Both the position numbers and the translations under genes were made by a program. The notes under the pieces are model-generated. The model saw only the letters and a list, made by a program, of their open reading frames with translations. It did no database searches and was not told the DNA's origin. Source: Chlorobiaceae bacterium (GTDB taxonomy: Bacteria; Bacteroidota; Chlorobiia; Chlorobiales; Chlorobiaceae). Taken from it: a stretch of DNA of 46,855 bases. Of this stretch, positions 7,836-16,468 are shown piece after piece. Positions within the stretch are counted from its first letter, which is position 1, and every line of letters starts with the position of its first letter. Location: the NCBI GenBank assembly GCA_013334435.1, contig JAAXXP010000008.1, positions 1-46,855 of the forward strand, written 5' to 3'.

Positions 7836-8239
7836 GGCCGCTCTTTTTTTTCGGTGACGACGGAGACTCCTGTTGCGCCAGCCTGTCTGGTCCGGTCCAT
7901 GACATCGATGACCAGTCCGAAGTTCACGGTCTTGTCGGCCAGCAGGCAGACCGTCCTGTCGGATCGGCCATCCAGCATCTTTTTTATGTCGAAACCAAGC
8001 TGAACGGCGCTCACAGGCCTGTTGTTCAGAAAGGTCAGTCCATCCCTGTTTATGCTGACGGTTATGTCGGGTTCTTCCTTCACGATGGCCGATGCCGATG
8101 CGGGAAGATCGACCGGAAGCACCGGTTTGGCGTAAATCGAGGTCAGGAGAAAAAAAATCAGCAACTGAAAGACGATATCGATCATCGGGGTCAGATCGAA
8201 GTGTTTTTTCTCGGGAAGATGTTCTCCAAAATCTATCAT
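7832..8239 (-). CDS. exbD: ExbD biopolymer transport protein
   Basis: A 135-residue inner-membrane protein with one helix (about 21-37) and a periplasmic domain. The helix carries the proton-pathway aspartate at position 21 in LTPMIDIVFQLLIFFLL, the hallmark of ExbD/TolR. The periplasmic part ends in the usual LVIDVMDRTRQAGATGVSVV. It overlaps exbB upstream and tonB downstream by four bases each, which implies translational coupling. With ExbB it uses the proton gradient to energise TonB. Confidence 0.94.
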   Translation of the reverse strand: MIDFGEHLPEKKHFDLTPMIDIVFQLLIFFLLTSIYAKPVLPVDLPASASAIVKEEPDITVSINRDGLTFLNNRPVSAVQLGFDIKKMLDGRSDRTVCLLADKTVNFGLVIDVMDRTRQAGATGVSVVTEKKERP

Positions 8240-8841
8240 CTCGTTTCTCCGAGGTGTTTTATGGCTTCCGTACCATAGTATTTCATTTGCCAGGCGAACG
8301 ATTGAACCTTGTTTTCAAGAAGATGATGCGCAACCATGGCGGGTATGGCTATGGCCATGCCGGCTACGGTCGTAATGAGTGCTTCCCATATCCCACCGGC
8401 AAGCATCGACGGGTCAATGGCGCTTTTTGCCGACGAAACCTCCTGAAAAGCCTCGACGAGGCCAAGAACGGTTCCGAGGAGCCCGAGCAGAGGCGCTATT
8501 CTGCCGATGAGTTCGAGGATGTGAAGATTCTGGTTGAGGCGCTTGAGTTCTCTGGAGCCTCGAAGCGAGATAACCTCCTCGAGCTGATCCTTCGACTGTC
8601 CGGCATGGCGGAGGCCCTCCTCGAGAATTCCGGCCACCGGTCCGGGAGATGATTCGGCAACTGCAAGTGCGCCGGCCGTATCCCCTTTTTCAAGAAGGTC
8701 GTGAATCTTTGCCGGATTTTCCGGCTTCTTTCCGGCAAGGAAAAAACTGATGGTTCGTTCGAGAGCGTAGGCGAAAGCTGCTATTGAGCAGAAGAGAAGG
8801 GGGTACATTACCGGGCCGCCCTTGAAAAAAAGATCAATCAT
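8236..8841 (-). CDS. exbB: ExbB proton-channel protein (MotA/TolQ/ExbB family)
   Basis: A 201-residue inner-membrane protein with three helices at about 10-34, 112-133 and 150-173. The core shows RIAPLLGLLGTVLGLVEAF and LAGGIWEALITTVAGMAIAI, the conserved pair of helices in ExbB/TolQ proteins. It is first in the exbB-exbD-tonB operon. It is divergent from the DUF456 gene, and the 241-base gap between them contains the third copy of the TAGACAAAAT element 71 bases upstream. Co-regulation with the DtxR-type gene and the chelatase operon is inferred from that element. Confidence 0.94.
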   Translation of the reverse strand: MIDLFFKGGPVMYPLLFCSIAAFAYALERTISFFLAGKKPENPAKIHDLLEKGDTAGALAVAESSPGPVAGILEEGLRHAGQSKDQLEEVISLRGSRELKRLNQNLHILELIGRIAPLLGLLGTVLGLVEAFQEVSSAKSAIDPSMLAGGIWEALITTVAGMAIAIPAMVAHHLLENKVQSFAWQMKYYGTEAIKHLGETR

Positions 8842-8911
8842 AAATAAAAGGATGGATGGGAACGTGTGTTGATTTCACTCCATGAGGCATCATGAATTTA
8901 AGAATATTATT

Positions 8912-8924
8912 AAATAGACAAAAT
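8912..8924. promoter_or_regulatory. Shared iron-locus element, copy C
   Basis: AAATAGACAAAAT, differing from copies A and B at two of 13 bases, 71 bases before exbB and in the same orientation relative to the gene as copy B. Downstream flank AAAAATAAGATAC resembles the copy B flank ATAAATTCAATAC. Confidence 0.5.
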
Positions 8925-9082
8925 AAAAATAAGATACCGTTCATTTTTTTCTGCAAGTCTGTCTTGCATTTATCGTCATGTTAAGGCAGCTTCATCACTG
9001 GTTGCCGCCGCAGGCTTGCCGGATCTTTTTTCGCGGTGAATCGTCAGGTGCGGAGCAGAAAAGGGTATAAACCGGATAACCT

Positions 9083-9568
9083 ATGGAGACTTCGACGTTT
9101 CTCTGGATCGTATCACTCGTATTGGTCGTAACGGGTTATGCCGGGCTTGTGATCCCGGCAATGCCGGGTATCGTATTTATTTTTGCCGGATTTCTGACGG
9201 CGGCATGGGCCGAGAACTTCGTGTATGTCGGATGGGGAACCATCAGCGTTCTCGGTTTGCTCGCGGGGCTTGCCTTCCTGCTTGATGCGGTGGCCGGGCT
9301 TGTGGGGGCAAAGCGTTTCGGAGCCGGGCGCTCCGGTCTTGCCGGGGCGGCGGCAGGCACCTTTGCCGGTATGTTTTTTGGAATTCCCGGGCTTCTTGCC
9401 GGCCCGTTTCTCGGAGCCGTGGCTGGAGAGCTTCTGGCCCGCAGAAACCTTCGTTCGGCCGGTCTGGCAGGAGTGGGCGCCTGGCTCGGTCTTGCCGCAG
9501 GAGGGGTCGTAAAAATCGCCATTGCCTTTGCTATGGCCGGCGTGTTTGTTTTTGTTCGTTTTTTGTAA
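9083..9568 (+). CDS. DUF456 family membrane protein
   Basis: A 161-residue hydrophobic protein with about five membrane segments and a glycine-rich middle (GAKRFGAGRSGLAGAAAGTF; FFGIPGLLAGPFLGAVAGEL). This is the usual DUF456 pattern of two glycine-zipper-like hairpins. No enzymatic residues stand out and the function is unknown. It is followed after 72 bases by a small membrane protein and is divergent from exbB. Confidence 0.85.
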   Translation: METSTFLWIVSLVLVVTGYAGLVIPAMPGIVFIFAGFLTAAWAENFVYVGWGTISVLGLLAGLAFLLDAVAGLVGAKRFGAGRSGLAGAAAGTFAGMFFGIPGLLAGPFLGAVAGELLARRNLRSAGLAGVGAWLGLAAGGVVKIAIAFAMAGVFVFVRFL

Positions 9569-9640
9569 GTTTCCGGTAATGCGACGGGAGCTGTACGTGT
9601 CGATTCACGGGTTATTAATAAAGCTAAACAGGATACCGAA

Positions 9641-9868
9641 ATGGAAGAGAAGAGCGCACAGGAAGCAGAGAGGGTTGTTGTCACCGATATCCGCATGCCG
9701 TTCTGGTCGATGGTTGTGTTCATGATAAAATGGGTATTTGCGAGCATTCCGGCAATGATTATCCTGTCGGTGATCATGAGTATCCTCATGCTTGTCGTCG
9801 CGGCCATGACCGGATCGATGTGGTGGCACATGCACAGCATGTTCGAACAGGGCGCTCCTTCGTTCTGA
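9641..9868 (+). CDS. Small membrane protein, unknown
   Basis: A 75-residue protein with a charged N-terminus (MEEKSAQEAERVVVTDIRMP) and two closely spaced hydrophobic segments covering about 22-60, the second rich in Met and Ile. It ends with WWHMHSMFEQGAPSF. An AGGA lies seven bases before the ATG. I do not recognise the family. Its position between the DUF456 gene and an aminotransferase on the same strand suggests a shared transcript. Confidence 0.7.
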   Translation: MEEKSAQEAERVVVTDIRMPFWSMVVFMIKWVFASIPAMIILSVIMSILMLVVAAMTGSMWWHMHSMFEQGAPSF

Positions 9869-9914
9869 AACCTTTCCTTTTTAATGGAACACCACCCATG
9901 AGGAGTGCATGCAT

Positions 9915-11081
9915 ATGAGCCTTGCTCTCGGCACCCGCCACGGCTGCGTGATGCAGTCGGAGATCAGGACCATGTCCATAGCCTGCGCGAAAGCCGGAGG
10001 CATCAATCTTTCGCAGGGAGTCTGCGATACTCCGGTTCCTCGGGAGGTGTCCGGCAGTGTGGCCAGGGCTGTAGCCGAAGGATGCAATACCTACACGCAC
10101 TATGCCGGTCTGAAAGCCCTGCGCGAAGCCATTGCCCTTAAACAGAAGCGTTTTTCCGGTCAGGATGTCGATCCCGAGAGCGAGGTCATTGTCAGTGCGG
10201 GGGCAACAGGGGCCATGTACTGCGCTTTTCAGGCGCTGCTCAGCCCTGGGGACGAAGTGATCGTGTTCGAGCCGTTTTACGGCTATCATGTCAGTACGCT
10301 TGTCGCCGCCGAGGCGGTGCCGGTATCCGTGCCGCTTGCCTTGCCGGGATGGAGCTTCACTGCGCACGATCTCGAACGCGCCGTTACCTCCAGAACACGG
10401 GGCATTATCGTCAACACCCCGGCAAACCCTTCAGGCAAGGTATTCAGCCGTGAGGATCTCGAGGTGATTGCCGCTTTTGCCGAACGGTACGATCTGTTTG
10501 TGTTTACCGACGAGATTTACGAACATTTCCTCTATGACGGGCATCGTCACACTTCGTTCGCATCCCTGCCGGGAATGAAAGCCCGTACGATAACGGTTTC
10601 CGGTTTCTCGAAAACCTTCAGTATTACCGGCTGGAGGCTGGGTTATGCGATCTGTGACGCCCGCTGGGCCAGTGCAATCGGCTATTTCAACGATCTTGTC
10701 TATGTCTGCGCCCCTTCGCCCCTCCAGGCTGCGGTCGCTGAAGGCATGCGGCTGCTCGATGACAGCTACTACCGCGCGCTCTCCCGGGAATACGTGAAGA
10801 AACGGGATCGCTTCTGTGATGCCCTCCGCCAGGCAGGGCTCTCTCCCCATGTGCCGGAGGGTGCATATTACGTTCTTGCCGATACAGGAGATCTGCCGGG
10901 GCGGAGCGCTACGCGGAAAGCCATGTACATTCTTGAAAAAACCGGGCTTGCCAGTGTCCCCGGCAGCGCTTTTTTCAGCGAGGGGCGGGGTGATGATCTG
11001 GTGCGTTTCTGCTTTGCCAAGGAGGATGCGGTTCTCGATGAGGCCTGCCGACGCCTTGCGCTTCTCCGGAAGGAGTCCTGA
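9915..11081 (+). CDS. Class I/II PLP-dependent aminotransferase
   Basis: Cytoplasmic fold-type I aminotransferase of 388 residues. The ATG at 9915 is chosen over one at 9909 because AGGAG at 9901-9905 is then nine bases away rather than three. The PLP lysine is in SGFSKTFSITGWRLGY (about Lys233). Other cofactor contacts are NTPANPSGK, the Asp and Tyr of FTDEIYEHFLYDG, and the N-terminal NLSQGVCDTPVP. The overall pattern fits the aspartate/aromatic or kynurenine-aminotransferase-like branch, but the amino donor and acceptor cannot be told from sequence. No pathway genes adjoin it. Confidence 0.9.
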   Translation: MSLALGTRHGCVMQSEIRTMSIACAKAGGINLSQGVCDTPVPREVSGSVARAVAEGCNTYTHYAGLKALREAIALKQKRFSGQDVDPESEVIVSAGATGAMYCAFQALLSPGDEVIVFEPFYGYHVSTLVAAEAVPVSVPLALPGWSFTAHDLERAVTSRTRGIIVNTPANPSGKVFSREDLEVIAAFAERYDLFVFTDEIYEHFLYDGHRHTSFASLPGMKARTITVSGFSKTFSITGWRLGYAICDARWASAIGYFNDLVYVCAPSPLQAAVAEGMRLLDDSYYRALSREYVKKRDRFCDALRQAGLSPHVPEGAYYVLADTGDLPGRSATRKAMYILEKTGLASVPGSAFFSEGRGDDLVRFCFAKEDAVLDEACRRLALLRKES

Positions 11082-11193
11082 GGCATTTTTTTGTGCTCCG
11101 GGGGAACACCCTGAGGGTTTTCCATTGTTAGCAATCGGTAGGAGTGTTCGTATCATGCCTCATCAACCGGTTAATGATAAGGAGCGACCTCGG

Positions 11194-12018
11194 ATGCGTC
11201 ATGCGGTCTCTTTTTTTGTCGTCCTGCTTCTGGGTGCCGCTCTGGGCGGATGCATCAGGGTTTCCACCCATGTTGCGGTCCGTCCGGACGGCGGAGGTCG
11301 TGTGACCGAACGGGTGCTGATGAACATGGCTTATATGAAGACCATGATGGCCGGTTCGGGAGATGTGCAGGGCAAAATGGAGAAAACCTCGTCTCCCGAC
11401 CGGAAGACGCTTGAGAGAAATGCCTCCGCGATGGGTGAAGGTGTACGTGTCGAGAGTTTCCGCCACTACCGTGAGGGTGATTTTGAAGGCTATGAGGCGG
11501 TTTATTCGTTCAGCGACATCAATCGACTGAGGGTTTCAGGCCGTCCCGACGAGGGCGTCGAGCGTGATGCTCCTGCAAAAGGGGGGACTTCATCCAGAGA
11601 GCCGATTCTTTTCCGCTTCAGCAAAGGTACGCCCTCAAAGCTTGTGATTGTGATGCCGGAGGAGGAGAGCCTCCTGAAGCCGGCGGCAAAGAGCGACCCA
11701 CCGTCTGCGCCCCCGACTCCCGAACAGCAGAAGCTTTCGCTTGCCATTATCAGGGAGGTTTTCAAGGGTACCCGCATGACGCTTTCCGTCGGAGTTGAGG
11801 GACGCCTGGTGAGCACCAGCGCGGTTTGCCGGGAGGGATCGCGCATTATCCTTGCCGAGGTGGATTTCGACCGGCTGCTCGGTGATGAAAATCAGGCCCC
11901 GGCGCTTCTGAATCTGACCGGTTACGGTTCGTCGCCCGATTCCGTTCGGGATATGCTGAACCGTGTTCCTGGAGTGCGTGGCGAAACCGGACGCGAGGTC
12001 ACAGTTCTGTTCAACTGA
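11194..12018 (+). CDS. Predicted lipoprotein, unknown function
   Basis: A 274-residue exported protein. The start at 11194 has AGGAG nine bases upstream and gives a signal peptide ending in LLLGAALGGC with a lipobox Cys. The mature part begins IRVSTHVAVRPDGGGRVTER, resembling the start of other bacterial lipoproteins with a beta-rich N-terminal domain. A Pro-rich stretch (SDPPSAPPTPEQQ) separates it from a C-terminal domain. The frame is open further upstream but overlaps the aminotransferase gene there. No catalytic motif is visible. Confidence 0.8.
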   Translation: MRHAVSFFVVLLLGAALGGCIRVSTHVAVRPDGGGRVTERVLMNMAYMKTMMAGSGDVQGKMEKTSSPDRKTLERNASAMGEGVRVESFRHYREGDFEGYEAVYSFSDINRLRVSGRPDEGVERDAPAKGGTSSREPILFRFSKGTPSKLVIVMPEEESLLKPAAKSDPPSAPPTPEQQKLSLAIIREVFKGTRMTLSVGVEGRLVSTSAVCREGSRIILAEVDFDRLLGDENQAPALLNLTGYGSSPDSVRDMLNRVPGVRGETGREVTVLFN

Positions 12019-12063
12019 GGGCAGCCTTGGGGAAAATCAACGTATCAGGGGAGGGCAGTCGCT

Positions 12064-12255
12064 ATGAACGTTTCCGATGATGTAGACGTACAGTGCCCGT
12101 ATTGCGGATCGGTTTTCACGGTTGCCGTCGAATCGTACGACTTCCGGCAGGAGTTCGTGGAGGATTGTGCTGTCTGCTGCCGTCCGCTTACGATCGTGAT
12201 GACCTTCGATGAAGAGGGTACGGCTCACGCCGAAGTCCATGGCGAGGATGAATAA
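12064..12255 (+). CDS. CPXCG-motif cysteine-rich protein
   Basis: A 63-residue acidic protein with two CxxC pairs: VQCPYCGSVF near the N-terminus and EDCAVCCRPL in the middle. Together they probably bind one zinc ion. This matches the small CPXCG family of unknown function. It ends immediately before the U-tract of the convergent RNase P RNA gene, so the two genes nearly touch tail to tail. Confidence 0.85.
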   Translation: MNVSDDVDVQCPYCGSVFTVAVESYDFRQEFVEDCAVCCRPLTIVMTFDEEGTAHAEVHGEDE

Positions 12256-12262
12256 AAAAAAA

Positions 12263-12703
12263 GCCGAAACCGAAGCTGTAAGCCGAATTCTGTGAATCGC
12301 CTTCCGCAGAAGGTGAAACTGCAGCCATTTATCTGATGCGGCTTACCCGAAAACTCTCCCGGTAAAGGGAATTGAACGGGCCGCTCTTTTTCCCCCGGAG
12401 GGGAAAAGTTTTCCTATTTAGCCTTGCTTCGGGGAGGTTTGCCAGGCATATCCCGTTGCCGGAACATCCGGTGGTCTCTTACACCGCCGTTTCACCCTTA
12501 CTCCGGTTTCCCGGAGCGGTCTGTTTTCTGTTGCACTGTCTGTGAAAGCGGGTTTTCCCCGCTCTCCCCGGGCTTGAATCGCGGATGCTCCGGTTTACAC
12601 CGGCAGCTCCTGAACTCTCGACCGGCACCCTGCCCTGTGAAGTTCGGACTTTCCTCTGCGTAACCTGAAAGTTATGCAGCGACTGCACGCTTGCGGTTTC
12701 AGC
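12263..12703 (-). ncRNA. rnpB: RNase P RNA, bacterial type A-like
   Basis: The RNA reads on the minus strand. It contains the conserved GAGGAAAGTCCGAACTTCAC and GGGCAGGGTGCCGG near its 5' end and ACAGAATTCGGCTTA near its 3' end. The ends are set by helix P1: GCTGAAACCGCAAGC at 12689-12703 pairs with GCTTCGGTTTCGGC at 12263-12276. P1 is followed at once by a run of T on the minus strand (12254-12262), so it also serves as the terminator. Length is about 440 nt. The RNA is the catalytic subunit that removes 5' leaders from tRNA precursors. Confidence 0.95.
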
Positions 12704-12736
12704 AAGTAAAAAGAACTGAAGAGAGACGGAAAAAAT

Positions 12737-13537
12737 TCAATCGGCCGCTTCATCGAACAGCCTTTCGTGAACGACAATCCTTCCGCACGATTCACACAGG
12801 TAAAATCCGCCCTGCACAATCATGGTGTGCCGGTTGGTGGGAACCCTGGTGTTGCATCCGGAACAGGCGTTTCGATTCAGTTTTACAACAGCGTTCTGCA
12901 GCACGCCGCTTCTGAGATGATCGTATTTGTCGAGAAGGCGTTTGGCTTCACTCATGATGAGCTCGCGCTGCTCGCTGATTTTTTTGTTCAGCGCATCGAC
13001 TTCGTCGGCGGTTTCAATGACAATGCCCTGCAGTTCCTCTTTTTTCTGTCCGACCTGCCGGCTGAGATCTTCGAGCTGCTGCATAAGCACATCGTCGGGC
13101 ATCATCTCTTCTGTTATCTCGTCATAACGGTTTTCATCGATGAGCTGGCGTCCTTTCTGCTGGGTTTCCAGGGTTCGCTGCTCAGCATGAGCGATGTCCT
13201 GAAGCTGTATTTCCGCCTGGGAGATCTCTTTTTCTTCGTACTCTATCTGTTTGGAAAGCGCGTCATACTCCTTGTTGTTGCGGGCAAGGGTCTGCTTTTC
13301 CTTGAAGGTTCTGATTTTCTCCCGGCACTCGTTGATGGTTTCATTCAGTTTTTGCCGGAGTTTCAGGTGATCGTCAGCAATTTTTTTGCGGGCCTCTATC
13401 TGACGTTTGGTGAATGCCAGGTCTTCGTCAAGGGCAGTGATCTCTTCCGGTAAACCTTTCTGAAGGCTGATAATGTTCTCGATCTGGTTGTCAAGGTGCT
13501 GAAGCCTGACAAGAAGGTTGATTTTTGTATGATCCAC
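12737..13537 (-). CDS. CdsZ-like coiled-coil protein with C4 zinc ribbon
   Basis: A 266-residue cytoplasmic protein. Residues 1-205 are strongly charged heptad-type coiled coil, and a C-terminal zinc ribbon has two Cys pairs (NACSGCNTRV and YLCESCGRIVV). This is the zf-RING_7/DUF164 family that includes chlamydial CdsZ; in other bacteria its role is not settled, with nucleic-acid or protein-scaffold roles suggested. It ends 33 bases before the RNase P RNA gene on the same strand, and a terminator of the upstream tRNA transcript precedes it. Confidence 0.88.
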   Translation of the reverse strand: MDHTKINLLVRLQHLDNQIENIISLQKGLPEEITALDEDLAFTKRQIEARKKIADDHLKLRQKLNETINECREKIRTFKEKQTLARNNKEYDALSKQIEYEEKEISQAEIQLQDIAHAEQRTLETQQKGRQLIDENRYDEITEEMMPDDVLMQQLEDLSRQVGQKKEELQGIVIETADEVDALNKKISEQRELIMSEAKRLLDKYDHLRSGVLQNAVVKLNRNACSGCNTRVPTNRHTMIVQGGFYLCESCGRIVVHERLFDEAAD

Positions 13538-13567
13538 TATTGCCTTTGTTTTGGATTATTGAAGCAT

Positions 13568-13596
13568 AAAAAAAGCACCTTCTCTGGAAAAGGTGC
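13568..13596 (-). terminator. Terminator between tRNA-Leu and the zinc-ribbon gene
   Basis: On the minus strand GCACCTT and AAGGTGC form a 7-bp stem with an 8-base loop followed by seven T. It lies about 100 bases after the tRNA and about 30 bases before the start of the zinc-ribbon gene. Confidence 0.75.
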
Positions 13597-13693
13597 ATAC
13601 CTTGATTTAGCTATGTGTAAACAGTCCGGATTCGTATCCTTCGCTGCGATTATTACCTGCTGTCGTCTGCATCTTGCCGTGGAAGCTTTTTAG

Positions 13694-13775
13694 TGCCCGA
13701 AAGGAGATTCGAACTCCTACACCTTGCGGCGCTCGTCCCTGAAACGAGTGCGTCTACCAGTTCCGCCATTCGGGC
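13694..13775 (-). tRNA. tRNA-Leu (anticodon CAG)
   Basis: The minus strand folds as a tRNA. Its parts are acceptor GCCCGAA paired with TTCGGGC, a D-arm GCGGAACTGGTAGACGC, anticodon stem CTCGT/ACGAG with loop TTCAGGG, a long class II variable arm and a T-arm AGGAGTTCGAATCTCCT. Anticodon CAG and the long variable arm indicate leucine. The discriminator is A and CCA is not encoded. Confidence 0.95.
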
Positions 13776-13841
13776 TTCGCAGAATTAAAACCAGACCAGA
13801 TTACAATAAACCTTTTTTCGATGTATTGTCAAAAAACAAAG

Positions 13842-14024
13842 TTACTTAATCTCTTTATGCACCGTGTGGCGCTGCATGTTCGGATTGTACTTTTTCAGCA
13901 GCAGCCTTTCGGTGGTGTTCTTCTTGTTTTTTGTCGTTGTGTAGCGCGAAACGGTTTTGCCTTCTTTTTTCGCTTCGGTGCACTCGATTGTTACAACAAT
14001 CCTGTTTTCTTTTCCTTTTGCCAT
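13842..14024 (-). CDS. rpmG: 50S ribosomal protein L33 (bL33)
   Basis: A 60-residue basic protein of the large ribosomal subunit. The core [20 protein letters not shown] and the ending RHTVHKEIK are diagnostic. The zinc-binding form of bL33 has two Cys pairs; here the second is replaced ([10 protein letters not shown]) and the first has only one Cys (IECTEAKK), so this is a zinc-independent form. It stands alone, divergent from lysA, with an A/T-rich promoter region between. Confidence 0.95.
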   Translation of the reverse strand: MAKGKENRIVVTIECTEAKKEGKTVSRYTTTKNKKNTTERLLLKKYNPNMQRHTVHKEIK

Positions 14025-14175
14025 CAGAAACCTCAGTAATATATATTTAGTTAAGAGGCATGAATATAAGGCTTCAGTAAGGATTTTGCAAGTTCAGGTT
14101 TTTTGTTTCTCTTCTTCCGGGAGAAACGCTATACTATAAACCTTTCCATATACGATAACCATACCAGTTGAAGCT

Positions 14176-15429
14176 TTGAGCGAACGTACTGTTTTTCAAT
14201 ACCGGGACGATGTCCTCTCCTGTGAGGCGGTCCGCCTCGACGAACTTGCCTCAACCTACGGGACACCGCTTTTCGTCACCTCGAAGAGAAGTCTTGTGGA
14301 AAGCTGCCGGGAGTTCGAATCTGCTTTTTCCTCTCTCGATCATTTTACCTGTTATTCGGTAAAAGCAAATTTCAATCTCACCGTCATAAGCACCTTTGCC
14401 CGGATGGGATACGGCTGCGACGTCAATTCCGGAGGTGAACTGTTCCGCGCTCTCAAGGCGGGCGTTTCTGCCGAAAAGATCATTTTTGCCGGAGTTGGAA
14501 AGCGGGCCGACGAGATAGCCTATGCGCTCGATGCCGGCGTGCTTATGCTGAAGGTCGAGTCGCTGGCAGAACTCGAAGCTATCGACCGTATAGCCGGAGA
14601 GAAGGGGATGAAGGCGCCTGTTGCCCTGAGAATCAATCCCAACGTTACCGCCGAGACGCATCCCTATATCACCACCGGCGACAGCAAGGAGAAGTTCGGC
14701 ATCGATGAGGCCGGTCTTGAAGATGCTTTTTCGCTGCTGCACCGTCTGAAGCATGTCCGCCTTGTCGCGCTCGACATGCATATCGGTTCCCAGATTTTCG
14801 ATCCTGAATACTATGTTGCGGCGACAACCGTGCTGCTCGATATTTTCGAAACGGCTAAGTCCATGGGCTTTGCCATCGAATTTCTCGATATTGGCGGTGG
14901 TTTTCCTGTTACCTACGACGCCCGCAAGCCGGCAACCCCGATTTCGCATTTTGCTGATAAACTTGTTCCCCTGCTCGCTCCGACCGGTGTGAAGGTTATT
15001 TTCGAGCCGGGCCGGTTTCTTGTGGCCAATGCTTCGGTGCTGCTTACCAGGATTCTCTACAAAAAGCGCAACCACACCGGAAAGCGGTTTTTCATTGTCG
15101 ATGCCGGTATGACGGAGCTCATTCGTCCGGCGCTCTACCAGTCGCACCATGAAGTGCTTGCCGTTACCCGGCATGAGAGCTCCGTTGAGGCGGATGTTGT
15201 CGGTCCTATCTGCGAGTCGAGCGATTTTTTTGCCCGCCAGCGCACCATCGATGATGCGGGGGAAGGGGAGTTGCTTGCCGTGATGTCCTCCGGCGCCTAT
15301 GCTGCGGTGATGGGCAGCAACTACAACGGGCGTCTGCGTCCTGCCGAGGTTATGGTGGATGGAGATGATGTGCAGGTGATCCGCCGGCGTGAAACGTTAG
15401 AGCAGCTTATCGCAAACGAGGTGTTCTGA
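14176..15429 (+). CDS. lysA: Diaminopimelate decarboxylase
   Basis: PLP enzyme that decarboxylates meso-diaminopimelate to L-lysine, the last step of lysine synthesis. At 417 residues it is the usual length. The PLP lysine is Lys63 in CYSVKANFNLTV. Other marks are the HIGSQIFDPEYY loop, FLDIGGGFPV, the phosphate-binding FEPGRFLVANA, and the catalytic Cys/Glu region VVGPICESSDFFA. The start is a TTG: no in-frame ATG fits, and the protein begins with the expected SERTVFQYRDDVL. No strong RBS precedes it. It is convergent with metF. Confidence 0.95.
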   Translation: MSERTVFQYRDDVLSCEAVRLDELASTYGTPLFVTSKRSLVESCREFESAFSSLDHFTCYSVKANFNLTVISTFARMGYGCDVNSGGELFRALKAGVSAEKIIFAGVGKRADEIAYALDAGVLMLKVESLAELEAIDRIAGEKGMKAPVALRINPNVTAETHPYITTGDSKEKFGIDEAGLEDAFSLLHRLKHVRLVALDMHIGSQIFDPEYYVAATTVLLDIFETAKSMGFAIEFLDIGGGFPVTYDARKPATPISHFADKLVPLLAPTGVKVIFEPGRFLVANASVLLTRILYKKRNHTGKRFFIVDAGMTELIRPALYQSHHEVLAVTRHESSVEADVVGPICESSDFFARQRTIDDAGEGELLAVMSSGAYAAVMGSNYNGRLRPAEVMVDGDDVQVIRRRETLEQLIANEVF

Positions 15430-15485
15430 GTACGCGGCGATGGCGCTTCGTCTGCCATGCCTGAATATAGATCCTGTCGGTGAGG

Positions 15486-16358
15486 TCAGCTCCGGCTGAT
15501 ATTTTTGAATATCTTCATTGTCGCATCGGCAAGGTTCAGGGTGTAGAAGTGAATACCCCGGACCTGCCGGTCGATCAGCTCCTGCACCTGCGCGGTTGCC
15601 CAGTCAATTCCTATTTTTGCCACATCGCTGTCGTTTTCGGCTTCAAGCACCCTTTTGAGCAGGGGCGAGGGAATGCGTGCGCCCAGAGCCAGCTCCGACA
15701 TCCTGATCATGCCTTTTTTCGTGGTGACCGGCATGATGCCGGCAATGATCGGCACGTCGATGCCCGCTATCCGGCAGCGTTCCTCGAAATCGAAATAGTC
15801 ACGGTTGTCGAAAAAGAGCTGGGTCACGATGTAATCGGCTCCGGCATCCACTTTTTCCTTGAGGTGCTCGATCTCTTTGAGACGGTTCGGGGTTTCAGGG
15901 TGCCCCTCAGGAAATCCGGCGACACCGACGCCGATGGACGGGAAGTCCCGCCTGATGAAGCGGACCAGGTCGATGGCATGGGGAAAATCCCTGATTGCTT
16001 CGGCCAGCGTGGCCACTCCGGCCGGTTTGTCGCCCCTGAGAGCCAGAACGTTGGTGATGCCGTGTTCAAGGTAGTGCTCAAGGATGGAAGCGGTTTCCTT
16101 GCTGTCCGAACAGATGCAGGTCAGATGCGATACCACGGTCAGTCCGGTTTCCTTCTGGATTTTGGTGACAAGATCGTGGGTTCTTGATCGTGTTGATCCT
16201 CCGGCGCCATAGGTGACGCTGACGTAAGACGGGTGCAGGTGGTTCAGGTTTGCGATGGTTTCAAAGAGCGTATCCCAATCTTCGTCTTTTTTCGGCGGAA
16301 AGAATTCAAAACTGAATACGGGTTCACTCGCGGAGTTCAGGATCTCTCTGACAAGCAT
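15486..16358 (-). CDS. metF: 5,10-methylenetetrahydrofolate reductase
   Basis: Flavoenzyme reducing methylene-THF to methyl-THF, which feeds methionine synthesis. At 290 residues it is typical of bacterial MetF. Family motifs are FSFEFFPPKKDEDWDTLF, with the active-site Glu, then YVSVTYGAGGSTRSRTHDLV, ITNVLALRGDKPAG, and DYIVTQLFFDNRDYFDFEER. It stands alone on the minus strand, divergent from comEC and convergent with lysA; I see no riboswitch in the short 110-base upstream region. Confidence 0.96.
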   Translation of the reverse strand: MLVREILNSASEPVFSFEFFPPKKDEDWDTLFETIANLNHLHPSYVSVTYGAGGSTRSRTHDLVTKIQKETGLTVVSHLTCICSDSKETASILEHYLEHGITNVLALRGDKPAGVATLAEAIRDFPHAIDLVRFIRRDFPSIGVGVAGFPEGHPETPNRLKEIEHLKEKVDAGADYIVTQLFFDNRDYFDFEERCRIAGIDVPIIAGIMPVTTKKGMIRMSELALGARIPSPLLKRVLEAENDSDVAKIGIDWATAQVQELIDRQVRGIHFYTLNLADATMKIFKNISRS

Positions 16359-16468
16359 GTAGGGAATGGGCGTTTACGGGTTTTTCAAAGAAAAGAATAT
16401 ACAAAAACAATGATTTGCGTAAGTTAATTAATTGAGGATACTGTAAGGGGTACTTCAGTCCTGTTGCC

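Noticed and set aside
9136-9840. Minus-strand open frame rich in Ala, Pro and Thr
   Set aside because: It is the complement of the DUF456 gene and the small membrane protein; the composition is that of a shadow frame.
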